Shown here: piece by piece, positions 26,401 to 34,804 of the stretch
Position numbering within the stretch: the first letter of the stretch is position 1
Layout: each line of letters opens with the position of its first letter
Origin: Pyrofollis japonicus
Lineage (GTDB): Archaea > Thermoproteota > Thermoprotei_A > Sulfolobales > Pyrodictiaceae
Assembly (NCBI RefSeq): GCF_033097485.1
Contig: NZ_AP028634.1
Coordinates: 186,001-250,000, forward strand
Length of the DNA: 64,000 nt
Direction: 5' to 3'
Notes under the pieces: generated by a model
Seen by the model: the letters and a program-made list of their open reading frames with translations, nothing else
The model's database searches: none
What the model was told of the DNA's origin: nothing
Made by a program: the position numbers and the translations under genes

Positions 26401-27730
26401 GGCGAGCGCGCTAACAGTAATCATAGGCTTTGGAAGCCTCCTCTTGGCGTGGGATATTTCGTTCCTCCGTGGATTCGGCGAAGCAATACCAATAGCTGTA
26501 GCCGCTACCGCTACTGCGACACTAACCCTTGTACCAGCGCTCCTAGCAATAGTTGGCGACAAGAAGTGGTTCTGGTGGCCTAGGCGCCCGAGGAGGGAGA
26601 AGGTTGCAAACCGCGAGAGCAGGGCCATGAAGTGGCTGCTGCGCCACGAGAAGCCCGTACTAGTGGGCGTCATAGCCCTAATACTCGTTGCTGGCTACTT
26701 CTACGCAACATTCCACGGGACACACGACATGAAGCTCATGTTGCCCGAGAACGCGCCAGCGCTAAGGGCGTTCGAGGTTCTTAGCACGAAGTTCCAGGCA
26801 GGAATAACGGACCCCGTATTCATAGTTATAGAGACGAAGAATAGCATCTGGGAAGACCCTGCTACGTGGAGCGCGGTGAAGAAGCTCAGCGACAAGATTG
26901 CAAGCATTGAGGGCGTCGGCGAGGTGCTTGGCCCAGCCTACCCGATGGGTAGGCCCGCGCCAAACGCTACAGCTGCTCTAAAGATGGGTGGTACTGCGTT
27001 CACGAGCAAGGATGGAAGAATTGCGTTGATACAGGTAGTGCTAAGTATTGACCCCTATAGTAGAAAGGGCGAAGACGCCATAAGAGAAATGCATCGCATA
27101 GTCCACGAGGAGGCTGCGAAGCTGGGATTCAGGGCATACATGGATGGAAATCCCTATGCAACACTCGAGATGGATGACATACTGACAGACGAGTTCTATC
27201 ACCGTGTGCTACCAGGAGCAGCGACGCTCATGATACTCACGTTTACCGTTATATTCGGCGGGCTATGGGTGAGCATAGCGGCGCTAATAGTGATAATAGG
27301 CGCCGCGATGATAGGCATAATGGCTAGCACGTTGCTCTTCAAGTACATCTTCGGCAAGGAGATGCTGTGGTTCATGCACATAATAACATTGGCCGCCGTA
27401 ATGGGTGTCGGGATGGACTACAATAGCTTCTTCTTGGCCAGAGCCCTCGAGGAGTACCATAAGACGGGCTCCGACCCCAAGAGATCAGTAGTGAGAGCAG
27501 CCGGAGCAGTAGGCTTGTTCATAATAGGGCTCTCGTTGGTAGTATCATCGGCTTATGCGATGCTTATGGCAGCAAACAATACTGGTATGAAGGAAATGGG
27601 GTTCGCGCTAGCAACGACAGTGTTCACAGCAGCACTGATGGCGGCATACTTGTTGACACCACTAGTAGTCTCAATACTAGGCAAACACGCTTGGTGGCCA
27701 TGGGGTCTCCGCAAGAAGATCGAGCACTAG
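23477..27730 (+). CDS. Giant MMPL/RND-type transporter with repeat-bearing outer domain
   Basis: 1417 residues, far above the usual 700-1000. First helix at about residues 10-30, then an ~840-residue external loop, then a membrane block (about 875-1040) with the relay motif GADYAGYLIYR, a second loop, and a last membrane block (about 1240-1405) with GMDYNSFFLAR. The external loop holds three YDP-x-A-x-G-x-LAS motifs (near residues 475, 556 and 645), marking 80-90-residue helical repeats, plus long coiled-coil-like helices. MMPL proteins export lipids or drugs using the proton gradient. Likely controlled by the divergent PadR gene. Substrate unknown; cell-envelope lipid export is possible. The start is GTG with GGGTG 7 nt upstream. 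Confidence 0.88.
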   Translation: MGMAEAITSRPLLVVTVWIIVAAVSFPLFVNLSSVVKEKMYTLPSSAESMKAMELMKKVKSGAETHSGVVIVDGVDLESNDTLLKLVKIGYSLNKTALKYSKRITGLPIILAVTNRTLYNQMLDALNKSATGAKKLYATLDQLDKAYAAALENTTKQLSELNKTIDAIIAADKGYVEAYKGLLMLRDSLNKTMNGLIEIDRAYTETTSKVEALGSNLTSLAGTLQLLDKVYAGFYSNLTTASRQLLSLLGNETMVKQLAEGFGYTWWQVSRTYYYMDKLGGNYTAYAEIANLSALDPSLAPLPRDQAMAVWQTVRQEAAKIGDIDQAVLLASAIIYEKQVPVSAKPLTRIIEAAWNTTLAKYKAANNITCLTCMYRVGEGAAESQLQVLGIAKKISGEAASCIYSSREAVAATIIAEMLTKSGVSPDKARVLAGQAVRGTINTTMLAEVVAELAAKQKNLPSNLAAMLADILAKYDPAANGTLASSWEKSLEAAATLLKSMGAPSSIVDELVRLLEDKPKPGREDYARIAATILAEKLGKEAVPLLDLVENYDPAAEGLVASNTSLAARIAADFVYTAAKQRGMSIERSIVEKLAEMMARGEASDEALRKIALDMVLEEAAKKQGEEAAKLLGRVLAKYDPLAQGVLASNRTLAAKAVYELAEEQGRKLPFSLEEFIEMLSNPAAARNVTARLFVEMSAEKAPKEMKNLVRKLAEIVVEKGPGIPDEEKWEIVAQLMKQEMAKTSLSAPIEMPEEFQEKLLGLVISIAKGETSLEEAAKRVSEELLLGSIAPRLINESKGQLVSKDLKAFILMIEPLGETEEERARNIEAVANTTARLFAENRLSAKIYVSGEDILLQQVREYAIRDAEKTSRLSELATFVVLLVLLESVFAVLLPYIGIVLGLAVGGAIVYIAASHGIIDFSSHTQSIMMTTALGLGADYAGYLIYRFKEEYALLGDAREAARRSLKRAGPAIVASALTVIIGFGSLLLAWDISFLRGFGEAIPIAVAATATATLTLVPALLAIVGDKKWFWWPRRPRREKVANRESRAMKWLLRHEKPVLVGVIALILVAGYFYATFHGTHDMKLMLPENAPALRAFEVLSTKFQAGITDPVFIVIETKNSIWEDPATWSAVKKLSDKIASIEGVGEVLGPAYPMGRPAPNATAALKMGGTAFTSKDGRIALIQVVLSIDPYSRKGEDAIREMHRIVHEEAAKLGFRAYMDGNPYATLEMDDILTDEFYHRVLPGAATLMILTFTVIFGGLWVSIAALIVIIGAAMIGIMASTLLFKYIFGKEMLWFMHIITLAAVMGVGMDYNSFFLARALEEYHKTGSDPKRSVVRAAGAVGLFIIGLSLVVSSAYAMLMAANNTGMKEMGFALATTVFTAALMAAYLLTPLVVSILGKHAWWPWGLRKKIEH

Positions 27731-27959
27731 CCAGCACAGTGCCCAGAAGCACTTATTTTTACACCAAAATACTTATTGTGCCGCTTCTACTCTATCGCGC
27801 CTCCACATTTCTATGAAAACTCTAACCATTAATGGGGGCTAGGACGTCCTTGTAGCAAAACATGGTGGCATCTATATAACAGTAAGCCGGGTTTGCTTCG
27901 CCGTCGCGTCCCCGATATATAGGGGCTAAACACTATAGTCTAACTAGGAGGAGCAGCAG

Positions 27960-28706
27960 ATGCCTAGCAGTGATGAGCTAGAGCTGCGTGTCCGTAAGCT
28001 GCTAGGCCTCTCCGGCTACGAGGCTAGGGTGTACCTCGCCCTCCTCGGCCTAGGCAAGGCAAGGCCAGCCGAGATAGCTAAGGCCTCCCGTGTACCCTCG
28101 CAGCGCGTCTACGATGTGCTCCGCAGCCTTGTATCAATGAACCTGGTCGGCGAGGAGAATGGCTACTACTATGCAATAGACCCCTACCGGGCCCTCAGCG
28201 CGAAAGCCGAAGAGGTAATGGTTAAGGCTAGCGAAGAAGCGCATCAGCTCAGAGAGCTCGGGAAAGAACTGAGCAGGCTGGCACGGAGATCTGGGAAGGA
28301 GTATGTCCAGATCGTGTACGGCGTTGAGGAATCAGTAGCCAGGGCCCTTGAAGCCCTCCGCAGGTGCACAGAGCCCCCCATATTCATGGTCTATAAAGCC
28401 CTTGATAGACTAGAGACACTATGGCCGCTACTAGTTCTGCTCATCAAGCGCCTCCCAAAAGGCACAATAGTCATCTTGCCGAGAACCGTGAAGGTTCCAG
28501 AAGACAAGCTTAGACTAGTAGAGGCACAGGGAGCGAAAATAGTGACCTCGGAAACCGTAATGATGGATCTCATGCTGGCATGCGACACAGTCATAATAGG
28601 GCTTCCAAGCACGCCTTACAATGTTGTCTCACTCGTAATAAGCAACCCAATATTCGCTGAAGCACTCCGCAGAAGACTAGAAGAAATTATGAGGAATCAA
28701 GAATAG
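27960..28706 (+). CDS. TrmB-family transcriptional regulator
   Basis: 248 residues. N-terminal winged helix in TrmB form (LLGLSGYEARVYLALLGLGK, then ARPAEIAKASRVPSQRVYDVL, then LVGEENGYYYAIDP), followed by a coiled helix and a C-terminal phospholipase-D-like or sugar-binding domain (YVQIVYGVEES, PPIFMVY, GTIVILPRTVKV). Such proteins control sugar transport or central metabolism in archaea. The ATG follows AGGAGGAGC. It is monocistronic, about 230 bases after the transporter; upstream is a TATATAA box (27873-27879) whose 5' end overlaps TGGCATCTA (27866-27874). What sugar or other ligand it senses is not visible. Confidence 0.87.
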   Translation: MPSSDELELRVRKLLGLSGYEARVYLALLGLGKARPAEIAKASRVPSQRVYDVLRSLVSMNLVGEENGYYYAIDPYRALSAKAEEVMVKASEEAHQLRELGKELSRLARRSGKEYVQIVYGVEESVARALEALRRCTEPPIFMVYKALDRLETLWPLLVLLIKRLPKGTIVILPRTVKVPEDKLRLVEAQGAKIVTSETVMMDLMLACDTVIIGLPSTPYNVVSLVISNPIFAEALRRRLEEIMRNQE

Positions 28707-28839
28707 CCAGAGCTAGGTGCTCCTGGCAAGGCTACTTCTTGGTTTACTTGTTCTCTGATAAGGACTTGATCCTCGCGATTAGCTAAACAACTAGCATAAT
28801 AGTTGTCTCCGGTACAGATGCTCAGCAACATACTTAGAG

Positions 28840-28860
28840 TAGTATACTCTGAGTATACTA
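28840..28860. promoter_or_regulatory. 21-bp palindrome upstream of the DUF234-type ATPase
   Basis: Arms TAGTATACTC (28840-28849) and GAGTATACTA (28851-28860) are exact inverted complements around one central T. The site ends 17 bases before the ATG at 28878 and includes TATA-like sequence, so bound protein would block transcription or translation initiation. A strong candidate operator. Confidence 0.6.
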
Positions 28861-28877
28861 ACCAGGGTATAAGTAAT

Positions 28878-30113
28878 ATGGAGAAGCGGGTTATAGAACG
28901 ACCAACCCTCAAGAGATTCTTATTGAAGCCTGGTAGAAGGCTCTTATATGGTCGAAGAAAAACCGGGAAGACCTTCTATACGCGCTATGTGTTAAGGGAC
29001 TATGAGTACTTTATTGTAAGGCGCGGCGGCAAAATATATAGTTTCGCTGACGACATGGAATTAGATACTAGGACTTTTATCAAGATTTGTAAAACAGTTG
29101 ACAAGGTTATATTGGACGAGTTCCATAGAGCAAATAAGCTTGTTTTTGATGCTATTCATGCAAACGAGTGCAGGGAGAACCTGGTCCTAATAACGTCTAC
29201 GTTGCACTATTACAGACAATTCGTTGAAGCCACTGATGCCCCGCTTAAAGGACTGTTTAACACTAGACAAGTTGGACTTGTTTCACCCGTTGACCTCTTA
29301 GCCTCGAGCTGGGATATTGATGACCCGAAGAAACTGGTAGAAATCCTCGTCTTTTACCAAGAGCCAGGCATGATAGGCTTTGACCTAGAAGACATAGTTT
29401 TCACGGGGCGCGAACTAGCACCGAGTCTCGTAGGAGAGGTTCTAGACGAAGAAGACTATGTAAGGACAAAGAGGTACGATGCTATACTTGAGGCCCTTGC
29501 AGCAGGTAGTTCAAAGCCAAGCGAGATAGCAAACTATCTATATGCTAGAGGATTATTAGAGAAACCTAATCCCTCACTTATAACGAAATACCTCAACATA
29601 ATGACGCGCACCGGGCTAATCGAGCGGGTAGAGATATGGGGAAAGCAAAGGGGGAGCATCTATAGACATGCCTCTCCTCTAACCGAGCTAATATATTACC
29701 TTGATGCAAGGTACGGGTTTTTCGACGTGCCCCCCGAGTGGGGCTTTGTTAAGAAAGCAGTTGAGCAAAGAATACCCTTGCTTGTAGAGAGATTTTTCGA
29801 GCGATTCCTATCAGAACTCTACGGGCTCAAGCCGGTAAAGATACTGCAGCCGGAGATAGACATCGCTCTCGCCGAGTTCAAGAGGCTAAGGATTGTAGCC
29901 GAGGTTAAGTGGAGCAAACGGGTAACACGGCAGGAAGTTAGGGAGGCAGAGGCCAAGCTTTCGTCTCTTAAAGCAGAAGAACGGTTCCTCATAGTGCCGG
30001 ATGAGTCCGTAGTAGCTGCTGAGACATGGCTTAAAGTAATAGATGTTCGTAAGGCTGTACTGCTCGCAAGAAGGGCGCATCGGGAGGCAGAGACCTTGGA
30101 CGAGGAGGCGTAG
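28878..30113 (+). CDS. Archaeal ATPase with C-terminal nuclease-like domain (DUF234 type)
   Basis: About 411 residues from ATG 28878; a TTG at 28803 would extend it 25 codons across the palindrome and is less likely. P-loop LLYGRRKTGKTF near residues 23-34, Walker B KVILDEFHRAN near 75-85, a winged-helix segment (AAGSSKPSEIANYLYARGL, then LITKYLNIMTRTGLI), and a C-terminal domain with EIDIALAEFKRLRIVAEVKW, the pattern of the DUF234/PD-(D/E)XK-like domain in archaeal ATPases. Such proteins are common and uncharacterised in Crenarchaeota; DNA handling or defence is plausible. Monocistronic behind a strong palindrome, suggesting autoregulation. Confidence 0.82.
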   Translation: MEKRVIERPTLKRFLLKPGRRLLYGRRKTGKTFYTRYVLRDYEYFIVRRGGKIYSFADDMELDTRTFIKICKTVDKVILDEFHRANKLVFDAIHANECRENLVLITSTLHYYRQFVEATDAPLKGLFNTRQVGLVSPVDLLASSWDIDDPKKLVEILVFYQEPGMIGFDLEDIVFTGRELAPSLVGEVLDEEDYVRTKRYDAILEALAAGSSKPSEIANYLYARGLLEKPNPSLITKYLNIMTRTGLIERVEIWGKQRGSIYRHASPLTELIYYLDARYGFFDVPPEWGFVKKAVEQRIPLLVERFFERFLSELYGLKPVKILQPEIDIALAEFKRLRIVAEVKWSKRVTRQEVREAEAKLSSLKAEERFLIVPDESVVAAETWLKVIDVRKAVLLARRAHREAETLDEEA

Positions 30114-30208
30114 TGCCGCAGAGGGCATGGCTGTCCGGGTTTTAAGGCCTAGGGCTGGGTGGTATTGGGGCCTCTGGGTTACCTAGCTACCTTGCACCTA
30201 TTACACAA

Positions 30209-30883
30209 GTGGCGCTGAGAGCCATGGCAAGAGCAGACGATTTCGCGAAGATATGGAACCCCCAGGCAAAGGGACCCGGCGTAATGGATAAGATAAAGAC
30301 GTTTATCAACCCGCCTCCACCCCTGAGGCAGAAGCTTGCACTAGCCCTCTACAAGCTGCGCGTTGAGAACAACAAGCTAGAATACATCGTGCAGAAGATG
30401 AAGGAGAGAGACCAGCTGCTCTTCGAGAAAGTAGTGCAGGCACAGATAGAGAAGGACCAGACAAGGGCCGCGATGTACGCAGCAGAAGTAGCAGAGCTCA
30501 GAAAGATGATAAAGAGCCTGCTAATGGCCAAGTACGCTGTGGAGCGCGTAGCACTACGCCTCGAAACAGTAATGACAATGGGCGACGTCTTGACCGGGCT
30601 AGCACCAGTAGTAGCAGTGATAAAGGACCTGCGCCGCTACCTCACAGGACTCGTACCAGAAATAGGCCTAGAGATGGCAGAGATAGGCGAGCTCCTAGAG
30701 AGCGTAGTAACAGAGGCAGGCGAGTTCACAAGCTTCATGAGCATGCCGAGCGGCGTATACAGCGAAGAGGCAAAGAAGATAATGGAAGAGGCCAGAATAG
30801 TGGCAGAGCAGCGAATGAAGGCAGAGTTCCCCGAACTACCCAGCGCATTCCCGACACCCGCAGGCGAGAACCAGCAAAAGTAA
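30209..30883 (+). CDS. ESCRT-III/CdvB-family protein
   Basis: 224 residues, almost entirely helical: basic first helix after IKTFINPPPPLRQKLALALYK, a long second helix (KLEYIVQKMKERDQLLFEKVV), then helices ending in SEEAKKIMEEARIVAEQRM and a proline-rich tail (FPELPSAFPTPAGE). This is the Snf7-type core used by CdvB proteins to form membrane-constricting filaments in crenarchaeal cell division and vesicle budding. There is no C-terminal winged helix for CdvA binding, and no cdvA or cdvC nearby, so it is probably a CdvB1/B2-type paralogue. The start may be GTG 30209 or ATG 30224. It stands alone. Confidence 0.88.
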   Translation: MALRAMARADDFAKIWNPQAKGPGVMDKIKTFINPPPPLRQKLALALYKLRVENNKLEYIVQKMKERDQLLFEKVVQAQIEKDQTRAAMYAAEVAELRKMIKSLLMAKYAVERVALRLETVMTMGDVLTGLAPVVAVIKDLRRYLTGLVPEIGLEMAEIGELLESVVTEAGEFTSFMSMPSGVYSEEAKKIMEEARIVAEQRMKAEFPELPSAFPTPAGENQQK

Positions 30884-31251
30884 CAAAGCCTTCACCATAT
30901 GAACAGCTTCGAGGCACGAATCCGCGTCAACAATTTTTACAATTCTATTCTATACCTTATCCGGTTTTAGCTAGAGAGCCTTGTTCTTCCCTGCGGAGAG
31001 CTTCTAATTTAAAACACGATACCCTAGCTCGTCGAGTAGCCGTAACGGGTCTTGTCCCTTTTTGTAGCCGAGCTCCGTGTTGCACGCATTGCTATGCCTG
31101 AGTGTTTCTTTGCTTTGTAGGCCCGATTTTCCATATAGTAGTGCTGTACTTCATTAAGACTTCATTAAGTTATGTGCTAGGGTCGCTGTGTTACTGGCTA
31201 AAGCTTATATTGTGTTGTTTTCACTTGTTATAATAACTGGGCATAATTGGT
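30884..31251. other. 368-bp gap: promoter of sufC and a possible gene remnant
   Basis: AT-rich, with TATA-like boxes near 31204-31211 and 31229-31237 for sufC. On the minus strand an open stretch 31148-31004 without a start codon reads a plausible protein end (LLYGKSGLQSKETLRHS, then NTELGYKKGQDP, then LRLLDELGYRVLN and stop); it may be the 3' remnant of a lost gene or chance. No RNA gene recognised. Confidence 0.4.
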
Positions 31252-31971
31252 ATGATGCTAGAAATTCGAAATATTTCTGTAGCGGTTGACTCTAAGCTAG
31301 TGGTTAAAGGCGCATCACTAAGCATCGGCGACGGCGGGCTTCATGTACTGATGGGTCCTAACGGGGCTGGCAAGTCAACGCTGCTCCAGGCAGTGATGGG
31401 TCTTCCGCATTATCGCATAGTCGAGGGAAAAGTACTAGTTGATGGCGAGGATGTTACCGGGCTTCCGCTCTACGAGAGAGCAAGGCGTGGTATTGCGCTT
31501 GCTTTCCAGAACCCGCCTTCAATGAAGGGCGTGACGGTTAAGTGCATCCTAGAAGCTATGGAGAAGATCTATGGAGCGTGGAGCGAGAAGACTAAGTACA
31601 CTAGGATTCTCGGAATTGGCTCTCTCCTGGAAAAGCCCCTAGGAGCTATGAGCGGCGGTGAGAGGAAGAGAGTGGAGCTCTTTCTCGCACTTGCTCAGAG
31701 GCCTAGAGTCTTATTGCTCGACGAGCCTGATAGCGGTGTCGATATAGACTCGCTTAACGCTATAGCCGATACCGTTGAAGACGTTGTCTCTAGGGGGATT
31801 GCCGTCCTCCTCGTCTCTCATACTGTTAGGTTTCTCGAGGAGCTCGTTGACCGCGGCATAGTGGAGGCGATCCATGTCCTTATTGATGGCAGGCTACGGG
31901 TCAGCGACGAGCCCCACCGGGTCCTCAAGCTAGTCGAGGAGAAGGGGCTGAGGGCCGCAGGCGCGGCATAG
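31252..31971 (+). CDS. sufC: SufC Fe-S assembly ATPase
   Basis: 239 residues, ABC-type ATPase. Walker A GPNGAGKS near residue 35, the SufC-typical FQNPPSMKGVTVK segment, signature MSGGERKRVEL, Walker B VLLLDEPDSGVDID and the switch His in LVSHT. Length and the 'DEPDSGVDID' motif set it apart from transport ABC proteins. SufC powers assembly of iron-sulfur clusters on the SufB/D scaffold encoded 20 bases downstream. The ATG at 31252 is followed immediately by a second ATG (MMLEI), so either may be used. Confidence 0.94.
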   Translation: MMLEIRNISVAVDSKLVVKGASLSIGDGGLHVLMGPNGAGKSTLLQAVMGLPHYRIVEGKVLVDGEDVTGLPLYERARRGIALAFQNPPSMKGVTVKCILEAMEKIYGAWSEKTKYTRILGIGSLLEKPLGAMSGGERKRVELFLALAQRPRVLLLDEPDSGVDIDSLNAIADTVEDVVSRGIAVLLVSHTVRFLEELVDRGIVEAIHVLIDGRLRVSDEPHRVLKLVEEKGLRAAGAA

Positions 31972-31991
31972 AGCCGCAGGAGGGGTGGAGG

Positions 31992-33188
31992 ATGAGCGTT
32001 GAAAAGATACGTGAAGAGGCAAGGAGAAGGGCCTTGGCACTGCTTGAGAAGAACGGCATAACCAGTGTAAACAAGGTCTTTCGGGGATTTGATGAGCAAG
32101 CTGTTGAGGCTGCTAGGAGGCTTGGCCTAGACTCCAGTCTCGATAGGGCTGCATATGTGCAGGTCAACGAGGAGATTGTTCGCAGCATGCTCGAGAGGCG
32201 CCTCGCTAGGCAAGGCGTGGTAGTTAAGCCCTTGGCCAGGGCCCTCAGCGAGTACCCGTGGCTCGCCAAGTATTATTGGAGTAGTCTACCCGTGGACCAC
32301 GATGTCTATACTGCTCTTGTCGCTGTCTACGGAGACGATAAGGGCTACGTGGTATATGTGCCGCCTGGCACCGTGGTTGAGACGCCTATCTATGTCTGCC
32401 TCTTAGTAACTGTCAGCGGAGAGACCCAGCTCCTACACAACATAGTAGTGCTCGGAGATGGCGCAAAGGCGACTCTTATCACGGGTTGTGGCGCAAGCCA
32501 CGGTGTCGGCAAGGTAGCGCACATTGGTGCAACGGAGATATATCTCGGCAAGGGGGCTGAGCTCAACTACGTCATGATTCATTCGTGGAGCCCTGGGAGC
32601 GAGGTCCGGCCGCGGACGAGTATCTCGCTGGGCGAGGGAGCGAGGTATACTGAGTACTATGTCTCCTATGGCGGCGTCGGGGTCCTAGACTCAGAGCTAT
32701 ATGCGAGGATCAACGGGGAGGCGAAGATGTACTCTGCTAACATAATAGTGGCAGAGAAGAGCTCCAAGTACTCAATGAAGACCCTTGCAAAAATAATAGG
32801 GGAGGGTGGGAGCGCCGAACTCGTGTCAAGGATAATAGGGCACAGCGGCTCCCATGTACGCACCGAGGCAGTCATAGAAGCAGAGGCTCCGCATGCAAAA
32901 GGCCACATCGAGTGCCTCACCCTACCCCTAGGCAGAGACGCCGTGGTGGAGACCGTGCCGGTTCTCCGCTCACGCGTAGAGAGCGCTGAGCTGAGCCACG
33001 AGGCTGCTATAGGCAAGCTCAACGAGGACGAACTAGCCTACCTAATGGCTAGGGGGCTTGACGAGGAGCAGGCGAGAGCCATCCTGCTGAGAGGCTTCCT
33101 ACACGTAGAGGTACCGGGGCTACCGAGCAGCGTGAAGAGGCTCATAGCGTCCGTCGAGAAGACGCTGGCCGAGAAAGGCGCCTACTAA
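31992..33188 (+). CDS. SufB/SufD-family Fe-S scaffold
   Basis: 398 residues. The beta-helix core of SufB/D is clear: VVYVPPGTVVETPIYVCLL, then LLHNIVVLGDGAKATLITGC, YVMIHSWSPGSEVRPRTSISLGEGA and a C-terminal helical part (SHEAAIGKLNEDELAYLMARGLDEEQARAILL). The ATG follows GGAGGGGTGGAGG. With SufC this forms the minimal archaeal SufBC set, taking the roles of both SufB and SufD; no sufS or sufU is in the window. Whether it is better called SufB or SufD needs alignment. Confidence 0.92.
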   Translation: MSVEKIREEARRRALALLEKNGITSVNKVFRGFDEQAVEAARRLGLDSSLDRAAYVQVNEEIVRSMLERRLARQGVVVKPLARALSEYPWLAKYYWSSLPVDHDVYTALVAVYGDDKGYVVYVPPGTVVETPIYVCLLVTVSGETQLLHNIVVLGDGAKATLITGCGASHGVGKVAHIGATEIYLGKGAELNYVMIHSWSPGSEVRPRTSISLGEGARYTEYYVSYGGVGVLDSELYARINGEAKMYSANIIVAEKSSKYSMKTLAKIIGEGGSAELVSRIIGHSGSHVRTEAVIEAEAPHAKGHIECLTLPLGRDAVVETVPVLRSRVESAELSHEAAIGKLNEDELAYLMARGLDEEQARAILLRGFLHVEVPGLPSSVKRLIASVEKTLAEKGAY

Positions 33189-33319
33189 GAACCTCCCCTT
33201 CCTCCCTTGTTCTCTGCTCCTCTTATCGCCTTTACTATCCTAGTTCGCTATGCTGATGTGCATAAAAAAGAGTTGAAAATAAGAGACGAAAACAGTACAC
33301 CGATATTCAGCTATGATGC

Positions 33320-34579
33320 TTAACGCCTTAGCAACAATAGTATTGCTATAGCAATTGCTACTATCACTAGGGCTGCGGCAAGAAGCAATGATTTATGCGA
33401 ACCATTGTTCTGAGTACTCGCTATACTCTCTAAGGTGCTTGTTTGCTGTACTCCTGTCTGAGAAGTAGATGCGGCTACGCTGAGTGATGTTGATGCTTGC
33501 TTGTGTTCAGTTTTAGCGATTGTTTCCGTCTCTACTATCTTGTTAGACTCTATCTTCGTCTTGGGGGTTGTGCTCGTAGCGCTTGCAGTCCCTCCAGCAA
33601 TAGTTGCTGAAGGAGTCGCATCAGTTGAGGGGCTTGTTAGGCTGCCCGGCTGGGGATAGAACTGGAGGGGTTTCTCGCGGATTATTAGCAGCACCCAGCC
33701 ATTTTCCGGAAGGTTTTTCGCCACCATGTTGGCTAGGCTCTCTACGCCACCAACTAGGTTCACTGCAGTACTATCGACGGTTACTGCAGGCAAGTAGCCT
33801 ATGCTACCTATGGCTATAGTTGCCCCATTCTTCACTAGCTGCTCTATAGTACTATTCAAGTTCCTTGCTAATTGCTCAAGCATGTGAAGAGCATCCGGGG
33901 CAGTGTACATGACGACAACCGTGCCGTCATTAATGCCAAGTGTCCTAGCAACAGCCCTGGCCACGATACCTGCGAATTCGTCGCCAAGACCACCCGGCTT
34001 AGAAGTCTCAATGACAACCCCCACTATATTACCCTTATACACCTCGACCTTGAAGATCCTGAAACCATACCTATTTATATCGCTCATTATCGCTGAGTTC
34101 TTATAATTGTTAATCAGCTGCCTAATGTTCTCGGCTAAGAGGCTTCTATAGTACTGGTTCTTAGCAATAACCGAGACGTTTAGCTCATGTCCCTTCGTTG
34201 CCTCCAAGAACTCCTCGAAGCACTTAATTAACGTTCTATTCTCCCAAAAGACGAGAACTCTCCCATCATCCGAAGCCGTTACCATGTTGTTCAAAACGTC
34301 TCTAGCAGGACAAGCCACAAAGCGCAAACCATGAGAGGGCAAAGTACTCTCAGCAAATGCTATACTTTGTGGTAGTATCTGCAGTACAATCATTAGTACG
34401 ATAACCAATATAGCTGTTGAGTATGACTTGTAATACATTTGCTTAGTCCCTCTCGGAACAACACCCAGGTACTCTTTAGAGTAGGGGCGATGCGATAAAT
34501 GTTCTGACTGAACCACCATATTTAGCGCAACTTGTAACGGGCTAGGCAGTTCATTACTACCTTCAAGCAGAACAGGCAT
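33320..34579 (-). CDS. Cell-surface protein with Ser/Thr-rich stalk and C-terminal anchor
   Basis: Up to 419 residues. A hydrophobic helix (TAILVIVLMIVLQILPQSIA) ending in AFA reads as a signal peptide, an alpha/beta ectodomain follows (residues ~80-300, including DGTVVVMYTAPDALHMLEQL), then a ~90-residue Ser/Thr-rich stalk and a C-terminal helix LLLAAALVIVAIAIAILLL capped by RR. Two starts compete: ATG 34579, with a TATA box (34605-34612) about 29 bases upstream as in leaderless mRNAs, and ATG 34438 (MYYKSYST), with GAGAGGGA 9 nt upstream and a signal peptide at the very N-terminus. I favour 34438 for the mature reading. No known family for the ectodomain. Confidence 0.72.
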   Translation of the reverse strand: MPVLLEGSNELPSPLQVALNMVVQSEHLSHRPYSKEYLGVVPRGTKQMYYKSYSTAILVIVLMIVLQILPQSIAFAESTLPSHGLRFVACPARDVLNNMVTASDDGRVLVFWENRTLIKCFEEFLEATKGHELNVSVIAKNQYYRSLLAENIRQLINNYKNSAIMSDINRYGFRIFKVEVYKGNIVGVVIETSKPGGLGDEFAGIVARAVARTLGINDGTVVVMYTAPDALHMLEQLARNLNSTIEQLVKNGATIAIGSIGYLPAVTVDSTAVNLVGGVESLANMVAKNLPENGWVLLIIREKPLQFYPQPGSLTSPSTDATPSATIAGGTASATSTTPKTKIESNKIVETETIAKTEHKQASTSLSVAASTSQTGVQQTSTLESIASTQNNGSHKSLLLAAALVIVAIAIAILLLLRR

Positions 34580-34804
34580 GTTGAATACACTACTGCTTGC
34601 TATTGTGTTATATGTGATGCTAGGGCAGCAACATAACGTAGCTTACTCACTATGGTGAATTGCTTTAGGACTTTTCACCGAACACTCAAGGTACAAAACG
34701 GATAGCGACCAGAGCTTGCCTAAGGCTATGAGGCGTGCTTAGATCTATTACATTACATTAAGTGAAGCCAGCTATGTACAAGATTATGGAGAAGAATGTT
34801 GCCA

